Below are positions 1 to 5,600 of a DNA stretch of 7,444 nt, one piece after another (positions within the stretch are counted from its first letter, which is position 1; each line of letters starts with the position of its first letter). Under the pieces are notes generated by a model that saw only the letters and a list, made by a program, of their open reading frames with translations, had not been told where the DNA came from and did no database searches. Position numbers and translations under genes: made by a program. Source of the DNA: an uncultured Christensenella sp. GTDB lineage: Bacteria; Bacillota; Clostridia; Christensenellales; UBA1242. The DNA is taken from positions 1 to 7,444 of the forward strand of contig CASFMG010000057.1 in the NCBI GenBank assembly GCA_949295755.1, read 5' to 3'.

Positions 1-12
1 GTAGGATTTGAA

Positions 13-228
13 ATGCCGATATGGAGAAATGGAGAAGAAATAGATGCAGGATATCAATACGGAATACCTACAGACGAATGGAGAGCAATGACATATGAAG
101 AAAGTTTAGCAAAAGTAAAAAAATTTGAATCAATGTCCAAACGAGAGCGAGCAGAATATATGAATAAAAATTATGGAATGAAATACAAACTAAAAAATTA
201 TTCCGATGAAAAACCACAACAACAATAA
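13..228 (+). CDS. Small hydrophilic protein of unknown function, or 3' end of a longer gene
   Basis: I do not recognise this protein. From ATG 13 it gives 71 residues ending in UAA. It is soluble and highly charged, with no signal peptide or membrane segment. The first part is rich in Trp, Gly and acidic residues; residues about 28-51 (ESLAKVKKFESMSKRERAEY) look helical and basic/acidic; the tail ends in Pro-Gln-Gln-Gln. The start is ambiguous. An AGGA at 3-6 lies six bases before the ATG, which would be a usable ribosome site. However, the frame is also open to base 1 (Val-Gly-Phe-Glu before the Met), so this may be the C-terminal part of a larger protein cut by the window edge. No function is assigned. 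Confidence 0.6.
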   Translation: MPIWRNGEEIDAGYQYGIPTDEWRAMTYEESLAKVKKFESMSKRERAEYMNKNYGMKYKLKNYSDEKPQQQ

Positions 229-261
229 ATTAAAAAAAATAAAATTTGGAGCCTTAAATAC

Positions 262-336
262 ATGATAGATTTAACACAATATGAAGAGTTAACAAAGATA
301 TACAAACAAGCACAAAAATTATTAGTCAAATATTAA
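262..336 (+). CDS. Possible 24-residue small ORF
   Basis: ATG at 262 is preceded by GGAG at 248-251, ten bases upstream, and reads 24 codons to UAA. The peptide begins MIDLTQYEEL and ends QKLLVKY; it would be an amphipathic, Lys-rich helix. It lies 33 bases after the stop of the preceding gene and could be translated from the same transcript. Length alone gives little support, and chance ORFs of this size are common in AT-rich DNA, so this rests only on the ribosome-site match and position. Confidence 0.2.
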   Translation: MIDLTQYEELTKIYKQAQKLLVKY

Positions 337-349
337 AATGTTTTAAGAT

Positions 350-375
350 AAAAAAAATCAATCGATTTCTTTTTT
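350..375 (+). terminator. Weak AT-rich hairpin with T run
   Basis: Bases 350-359 can pair with 364-373 (nine pairs, one A-C mismatch, 4-base loop), ending in a run of Ts to 375. It sits between the upstream small ORFs and the Nudix promoter, where a terminator would be expected. The stem has a single G-C pair, so it may be ordinary A/T tract symmetry. Confidence 0.3.
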
Positions 376-376
376 A

Positions 377-405
377 TTGACTTTTTATGCACTATTATAT
401 ATATT
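377..405 (+). promoter_or_regulatory. Sigma-A-type promoter for the Nudix/YwaF-like unit
   Basis: TTGACT (377-382) and TATATT (400-405) are separated by 17 bases; each matches the consensus at five of six positions. The predicted start of transcription, about 411-412, falls just at the Shine-Dalgarno sequence (AAAGGAG, 412-418). The leader would be only about 12 bases, and the in-frame ATG at 387 would lie inside the promoter rather than the message. Confidence 0.5.
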
Positions 406-422
406 GTTTAGAAAGGAGAAAT

Positions 423-944
423 ATGGAATATTTTGATTTGTATGATGAAAATAGATTGCCGTTAAATAAAAAAATAGAAAGAGGAAGTCTATTGAATTGT
501 GGGGAATACAGATATACTATTCATATTTGTATTTTAAATGATAAAAATCAAATGCTTATTCAACAAAGACAAGACGACAAAAAGAGTTGGCCGAACTTGT
601 GGGATATTTCGGTTGGAGGTTGCGTTGTTAGTGGTGAAACAAGTAAACAAGGTGCACATAGAGAGTTGTTTGAAGAATTAGGCATAAATTATGATTTTAC
701 TAATTTAAGACCAAATTTAACAATAAACTTTAAAAATGGCTTTGATGATATTTACATATTGAATATGAACGTTAATTTAGAAGATGTAAAATTGCAAAAA
801 GAAGAAGTTCAAAATGCAAAATGGGCAACTTGCGACGAAATTTTAAAATTGATTGATGAAAATAAATTCATTCCATACTATAAAAGTTATATAAATATGC
901 TATTTGAATTAAAAAGTCAAAAAGGCGTAATAAAGGAACAATAA
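423..944 (+). CDS. Nudix hydrolase (YfcD / IPP-isomerase-like subgroup)
   Basis: A 173-residue cytosolic Nudix-fold protein. The full Nudix box is present at residues 66-88: Gly66, five residues, Glu72, seven residues, then R80-E-L-x-E-E-x-G-I88. Glu84 and Glu85 are the metal-binding pair, so Mg2+-dependent hydrolysis of a nucleoside-diphosphate-linked substrate is expected. The N-terminal Y-F-D-L-Y-D-E-N-R stretch, the I-H-x-x-I-L strand and the S-W-P-N-L-W-D segment before the box resemble Nudix proteins related to isopentenyl-diphosphate isomerase and YfcD. Substrate cannot be read from sequence in this group. I chose ATG 423 over the in-frame ATG 387 because AAAGGAG lies five bases upstream of 423, homology begins there, and 387 lies within the likely promoter. 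Only 17 bases separate it from the next gene, so the two are probably one operon. Confidence 0.92.
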   Translation: MEYFDLYDENRLPLNKKIERGSLLNCGEYRYTIHICILNDKNQMLIQQRQDDKKSWPNLWDISVGGCVVSGETSKQGAHRELFEELGINYDFTNLRPNLTINFKNGFDDIYILNMNVNLEDVKLQKEEVQNAKWATCDEILKLIDENKFIPYYKSYINMLFELKSQKGVIKEQ

Positions 945-961
945 AAAATTAGGAGAAAATT

Positions 962-1717
962 ATGGAAATTTTTGGTTTAGAACATATTATATATTTTATT
1001 GTTGCAGTAGTTTTAATGACTGCTTTAACAATAATGTTTAAGTTATTTGTTAAAAAGGAAAAAATGCATATAGTTATGAAAATTCTTGCAGGTGTTGGAC
1101 TTGTGCTGATGGTTATTTATAGAATTATTGTTTCAAAATCAAGAAACGGAACTTTTTTAGATTTTCTTCCTGATACATATTGCAGTATGATGGGTTTTAT
1201 TATGCCTATAATTGTACTATGCTTTAAACCAAGCACAAAAGTTTTTCAGTATGGAATGTTTGCAGGTATGATTGGTGGATTGCTTACACTTTGTTATCCA
1301 GATTTTATTGTATATTTTGATAATATATTCAACATTCACGCATTTACAGGGCTTTTGTATCACACAAATATGCTTTTTATGTTTATTGTTGCAATATCTA
1401 CTGGATATTTTGTTCCAACTTTTAAAAATTGGACATCTGTTTTAATTGGACTTGCCTTTATGGTTGTTGTTGGAGAATTTGGTAACAGTGTATTAAATCA
1501 GTCAAATAATATGTACTTAAACGCACCACTTATTAGTAACACTATTTTTAGTTGGTGGTTTGTTGGTATTTTGTTTTTAATTCTTTATACAGTTATTTTG
1601 CAAATTTATGAAATGATAACATTAAAACCAAATGAGTGGACAGTTGTAAAATGGTTTAATTGTATGAAAAACAAAATAAAAAAAATTAACAATAACGATG
1701 AATTTAATCATTTGTAA
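962..1717 (+). CDS. YwaF/TMEM164-family multi-pass membrane protein
   Basis: A 251-residue integral membrane protein with about six to seven hydrophobic segments (roughly residues 8-30, 38-57, 76-88, 97-112, 131-151, 158-174 and 196-216) and a basic, Asn-rich cytoplasmic tail. Segment order and conserved points suggest the YwaF family (TIGR02206, TP0381 type), distantly related to eukaryotic TMEM164: L69-P70-x-x-x-C74 before one helix, G102-x-x-G-G followed by P113-D114, and H134 at the start of a helix. In TMEM164 a conserved Cys and His are proposed acyltransferase residues; C74 and H134 could be equivalents, which is inference. The bacterial family has no firm function. AGGAGA at 951-956, five bases before ATG, fixes the start. 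It follows the Nudix gene by 17 bases and is probably co-transcribed. No clear terminator follows. Confidence 0.8.
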   Translation: MEIFGLEHIIYFIVAVVLMTALTIMFKLFVKKEKMHIVMKILAGVGLVLMVIYRIIVSKSRNGTFLDFLPDTYCSMMGFIMPIIVLCFKPSTKVFQYGMFAGMIGGLLTLCYPDFIVYFDNIFNIHAFTGLLYHTNMLFMFIVAISTGYFVPTFKNWTSVLIGLAFMVVVGEFGNSVLNQSNNMYLNAPLISNTIFSWWFVGILFLILYTVILQIYEMITLKPNEWTVVKWFNCMKNKIKKINNNDEFNHL

Positions 1718-1749
1718 AATATTTGTCAAATGTAATTTAATATTTTTTT

Positions 1750-1774
1750 AATAATATTATTGATTTTTTATAAT
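1750..1774 (+). promoter_or_regulatory. Possible promoter elements before the 105-residue gene
   Basis: An exact TATAAT lies at 1769-1774, 33 bases before the ATG at 1808, but no convincing -35 element lies 16-18 bases upstream. A perfect 12-base palindrome, AATAATATTATT, occupies 1750-1761. Both could arise by chance in such AT-rich DNA, and the gene could instead be transcribed from the promoter at 377. Confidence 0.2.
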
Positions 1775-1807
1775 AAATATGGTAATTTTGTTTTAGAGGG
1801 TGCTAAT

Positions 1808-2125
1808 ATGTTTATTGAATATGGAAAATTATCAAAAGCAGAAGTTTTAATGGTTTTATACAATAGTGCGAAAACACAAGGAATGGGAATTTTTTCCTAT
1901 CAAATTGGTCAAATGACACTAGAACAAGCTAAAAACTTACTAGATAAGCAAAAATATTTTGATTATTTAAAGGGACGTGTAATGAAAGTTGATTTATCAA
2001 ATGATGACGGTTTTGAATCTGGTCTTTATGATAGAGACAATGGCGAAGGTGCGGCAAAAAAATATCTTGACGAATATATAGATAAAAAATCAAAAAAAGA
2101 ATCAACGGAATATAAATCAATATAA
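1808..2125 (+). CDS. Small conserved protein of unknown function
   Basis: A 105-residue soluble protein with no signal peptide or membrane segment. It resembles a small uncharacterised family that I recall from gut Firmicutes but cannot name. Visible blocks: L8-S-K-A-E-V-L then Y18-N-S-A (helix), Q24-G-M-G, M36-T-x-E-Q-A-K-N-L-L (helix), Y50-F-D-Y-L-K-G-R-V-M-K-V-D-L, and a Gly/Asp-rich loop L73-Y-D-R-D-N-G-E-G-A-A83. The last 20 residues are Lys/Glu-rich and probably disordered. The compact, motif-dense sequence argues that it is real. I chose ATG 1808 because AGAGGG (1795-1800) lies seven bases upstream. An in-frame TTG at 1760 would add 16 residues without a ribosome site. The gap to the preceding gene is 90 bases, so co-transcription is uncertain. 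No function is assigned. Confidence 0.8.
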   Translation: MFIEYGKLSKAEVLMVLYNSAKTQGMGIFSYQIGQMTLEQAKNLLDKQKYFDYLKGRVMKVDLSNDDGFESGLYDRDNGEGAAKKYLDEYIDKKSKKESTEYKSI

Positions 2126-2169
2126 TATTCATATATTTAAATTAAAATGATTAACTATTATTACTAAAT

Positions 2170-2198
2170 TTGACAAAAAATTTTTACATTAATTTTAT
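2170..2198 (+). promoter_or_regulatory. Candidate promoter with perfect -35
   Basis: TTGACA at 2170-2175 is an exact -35 consensus. Seventeen bases downstream, 2193-2198 reads TTTTAT, which matches TATAAT at only four of six positions. If used, transcription would start near 2205 and stop at the hairpin ending at 2281, giving an RNA of roughly 75 bases. Confidence 0.3.
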
Positions 2199-2231
2199 TT
2201 TTTAAATGTAAAATGTAATTGTAGGGAAAAT

Positions 2232-2255
2232 ATGATTAATGTACTTTGTAATTAA
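2232..2255 (+). other. 7-codon ORF abutting a terminator
   Basis: ATG 2232 is preceded by TAGGG (2222-2226) five bases upstream and reads MINVLCN then UAA at 2253-2255. The stop codon overlaps the first base pairs of the terminator stem. This layout is like a leader peptide or a tiny independent message, but no regulated gene follows closely (next ATG 2637). It could equally be chance. Confidence 0.2.
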
Positions 2256-2281
2256 AAAACACCATTTTTTGGCGTTTTTTT
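2254..2281 (+). terminator. Rho-independent terminator
   Basis: Bases 2254-2264 (six As, then CACCA) pair with 2270-2280 (TGGCG then six Ts): ten pairs, one A-C mismatch (2261/2273), a 5-base T loop, and a T tract of seven at 2275-2281. It is the only GC-containing hairpin with a T run in this stretch. The matching A tract at 2254-2259 means it could also work on the other strand. It lies 128 bases after the stop at 2125 and may end that transcript or a short one starting near 2205. Confidence 0.65.
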
Positions 2282-2551
2282 GTAGTTTTTTATTTTATAT
2301 ATTTTTTGATAAGAAAAATTAAATAAAATCATATACAAAAATGAAAAATATTTATTTTAACAAGCAATGGATATATTTGATAGGCAAACGTATTTTAGAT
2401 AAAAATTATAAACTAAATAACTTATTTAATAATATAATTTTTAAATAACTTTGATTTCATATTTTATCAATAAATTTATGCTTAAATTATTTTATTCTTT
2501 TACAGAAATAGTTATAGATTATTGTAACGTTTTTATTTTATTTGATTATTT
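2282..2551. other. Gene-free AT-rich spacer
   Basis: I see no coding frame with a ribosome site and no RNA gene here. There is an 8-base inverted repeat, TTATTTAA (2422-2429) and TTAAATAA (2441-2448), made only of A and T and so of little weight. The stretch separates the terminator at 2281 from the promoter of the large lipoprotein. Confidence 0.5.
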
Positions 2552-2579
2552 TTGACGTTTTATATATACTATTTATAGT
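2552..2579 (+). promoter_or_regulatory. Promoter of the large lipoprotein gene
   Basis: TTGACG (2552-2557) and TATAGT (2574-2579) lie 16 bases apart, each matching the sigma-A consensus at five of six positions. Transcription would start near 2586, leaving a leader of about 50 bases before ATG 2637. A second TTGACC at 2603-2608 and TATAAC at 2619-2624 are only ten bases apart and do not make a usable pair. Confidence 0.5.
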
Positions 2580-2636
2580 TATACAAATCTTGATATCATT
2601 ATTTGACCTTGCTTAAAGTATAACACAGGGGGAAAT

Positions 2637-5600
2637 ATGAAAAAAAAGATCCTTATATTTTTGATGGCGGTTGCTATTATTTTTCCGGTTTCATTTCTTT
2701 TAACTGCGTGTTGCAATAAAGAAGTAAAATCAACAGGAATAAGTGTTGTTGTAAACAATTCTGAAGGTAACACAGTCAATGTAAACTATACAGATTATTA
2801 TGGGCAAATGGAACCTAGTTATTTAAGTAGTTTAATTACTGTATATTTAAACAAAAGCGATAATTCGCATTCTCAAATTGGATATGGCACAAATGGTTAT
2901 AGTGTAAGTGGTTTACCAAGTGTGTTGAATGCAAACGAACAAGGTTATGAACTAACCATTTATTATGATGGGTTTAGTTCCAAAATTAAACTTGTTGTGA
3001 ATAAAGGTGAAATTGATATGTCATCAGTTTCGTGGAATTATAACGCATCTTATCACTACACATACAATGGAAATGAATATAGCGTTGAATTAAATAATTT
3101 GCCTAATGGTGTTACACCTATTTATTTAAATAATGTTAAAATAAATGCAGGGCAATATAAAGCAGAAGTGCAATTTGATTATGACACAACCAATTTTGAC
3201 CTTGTAAATGTTAATTTTGAAAATTTTGTTGATTGACAAATTGAAAAAGCACAAATTGATATGCAATATATTTATTGGAATTACAATGAACCATTGACAT
3301 ATAATGGAAATGAACAAACAATTATTTTGCAAAATTTACCAAACAATGTAAGTGTGCAATATTTAGATAATGCAAAAACAAATGCAGGAACATATACGGC
3401 AGTCGCAAGTTTTGTGTTTGATAGTGACAATTATGAATTAGTAAATTTAAATTGCGAAACAGAAAAAGTTTGGACAATAAACAAAGCAATAATTGATTTG
3501 TCTTCAATAAATTGGCCAAATTACAATTTTACATATAACGCACAAACAAAACAAATAAATTTGAATGGAGATATTCCATCAAACGTATCAGTTATATATT
3601 CGGGACAACAAGAAGCAGTTAATGCAGGCACTTATAATGTTAGTGTTTCGTTTGAATATGACGAAACAAATTACCAATTAAACCTTCCACAAAATTTCGA
3701 ATATAACCACCAATGGATAATTGATAAAGCAACAATATATTTAGGCAATGTTCAATGGAGCGACACAGAATTTACATATAATGGAGCAGAAAAAAGCGTT
3801 TATTTAACAGGCATAAGTGGTATTGATGAAATAACAGATGTTGTATATGAGAATTATAAAAAAGTAGACGGCGAGTATCAAATTGTTTCAACAAATATTG
3901 TAGATACAGGAGAATACAAAACAATTGTTACTTTACTTTATGACAATGCAAACTATGAATTGACTAGCAAAAATTTTGAAAATGAAATAGAATGGACAAT
4001 AAATAAAGCAGAAAACAAAATCTCTGGATTATTGAAAATAGATAATTGGACTTATGGTGAAGATCCTAAAACACCAACAGGTCTTCAAGCACTTTTTGGA
4101 GAAATAATTTATAAATATTATGTTTTGACAGATAAAGATAACTACCAAGAAATTGATGGAGTACCTACAAATGCAGGCACATATTATGTAAAGGGTTTCT
4201 CAGAAGGCAACAACAACTGGATATCTGTGGAAGATTCTAAATATTTTACTCAATTTAAAATATATTCTGCTATGCTTGCAAATCCATATCTTGAACAAAG
4301 TTATTATTTGTATAGTGGAAATGAAATAACACCAAATATAATAAATTTGCCAAAAGGTATACAAACAGTAACATCTGGGGATAAAACAAAAACAGAAATA
4401 GGCAGTTATTCTATAGTAATTAGTTTAGTTGACACCAACAACTATTATTGGGCTCAACCAGAAAACGATGGAACTGTTATTTTAAATTGGCAAATTATAT
4501 CAAGTCCATTAACAAATATAACTTTAAATGGAGACAGTTTAGATGTTATTGAATTTGAAAATACTAACATAATCAGTATACAAGACGAACTCACTTTTGT
4601 TGTTGCAGATGGTTTTTCGTGCAATATAGAATATCATTATTATGACAAAAATACATACAACGAAACTGTTACAAATTATTCATTTGATGGAAAGATATCA
4701 GCAAACTACAATTCAATATCATTTACAATAAAAATTACACAAAATGATCAAACAATTTACACAAAATTGATAAATGTTGATAGAAATATTTACGAAAAAG
4801 TTATTGTTGAAAATACCGAAATGACTTTTGAAGAATTTAAGCAAAGTCCGGTTGTAAAATATGGCGATAAACTTTCAATAATTTTTAAAACAAAATATCA
4901 AGATTACTACACATATTATTCGTTTCCTTATGTTGTTAAAAGCGATGAAGAAATTTTAATATTTACCAACACAGGCGATATTTTTGATAAAGTAAATGTT
5001 ATATGTAGAGCAGATGTTTTAACAAACATACAAATTGACGGACAAAGCATAACATATGAAGAATTTGCACAAATGAGTTCGATACAATATAAAAGTGTGT
5101 TAACTTTTGATGTTAATGAAGAATTTTTAGGGGTTATTGATGTAAAAACTTATAAAGATGGCAGCAATGTGATTTTGTCGGGACACCAAACATTTGTATT
5201 TAACGCAATGAACAATTTTTATATAAACATAGAAGATAGTCAAACACAAACATTTATAAATTCTATCAATTTAGTAACAGTTTTAATTGACAATATTTAT
5301 ATAAATAGCAATCAAATTAACACATCACAATCAACCAGTTTAACATATCATCGTGATTTAAACGAAAATCAGTTCACAATTACAATCAGTGAAGATTTAA
5401 TAAATGGATATGAGTTATATTATCAAACTAGTGTTATTGACACAAGCATAAAAATAAATCAAACAACTATAACATTGTCTATTCAAGACATAGAAAATGC
5501 TTTGTATTTTTATATTTATGAAAATGGAAATTGGCAAGAAGTTTTGTATATTAACTTTGTAGATTTTTGTCCAATCCAAATTATTACTGCACAAGTATAT

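Noticed and set aside
387..422. Earlier in-frame ATG for the Nudix gene at 387
   Set aside because: It has no ribosome site and lies within the promoter elements; ATG 423 has AAAGGAG at proper spacing and matches where family similarity begins.
1760..1807. TTG start at 1760 for the 105-residue protein
   Set aside because: No Shine-Dalgarno sequence precedes it, and the added 16 residues do not look like part of the conserved protein; ATG 1808 has AGAGGG upstream.
1929..2132. Minus-strand ORF opposite the 105-residue gene
   Set aside because: It is the antisense shadow of a better supported coding frame and shows no ribosome site or recognisable protein.
2422..2448. Inverted repeat TTATTTAA / TTAAATAA as an operator or terminator
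   Set aside because: The arms are pure A/T in an A/T-rich spacer with an 11-base loop, so chance is the simplest explanation.
2579..3519. Minus-strand ORFs at 2579-2779, 3126-3332 and 3322-3519
   Set aside because: They overlap the signal peptide and MBG repeats on the opposite strand and have no independent support.
2991..4487. CRISPR-like or recombining DNA repeat array
   Set aside because: The repetition is visible only in protein; the DNA units are diverged, 234-279 bases long and contain no identical repeat with unique spacers.
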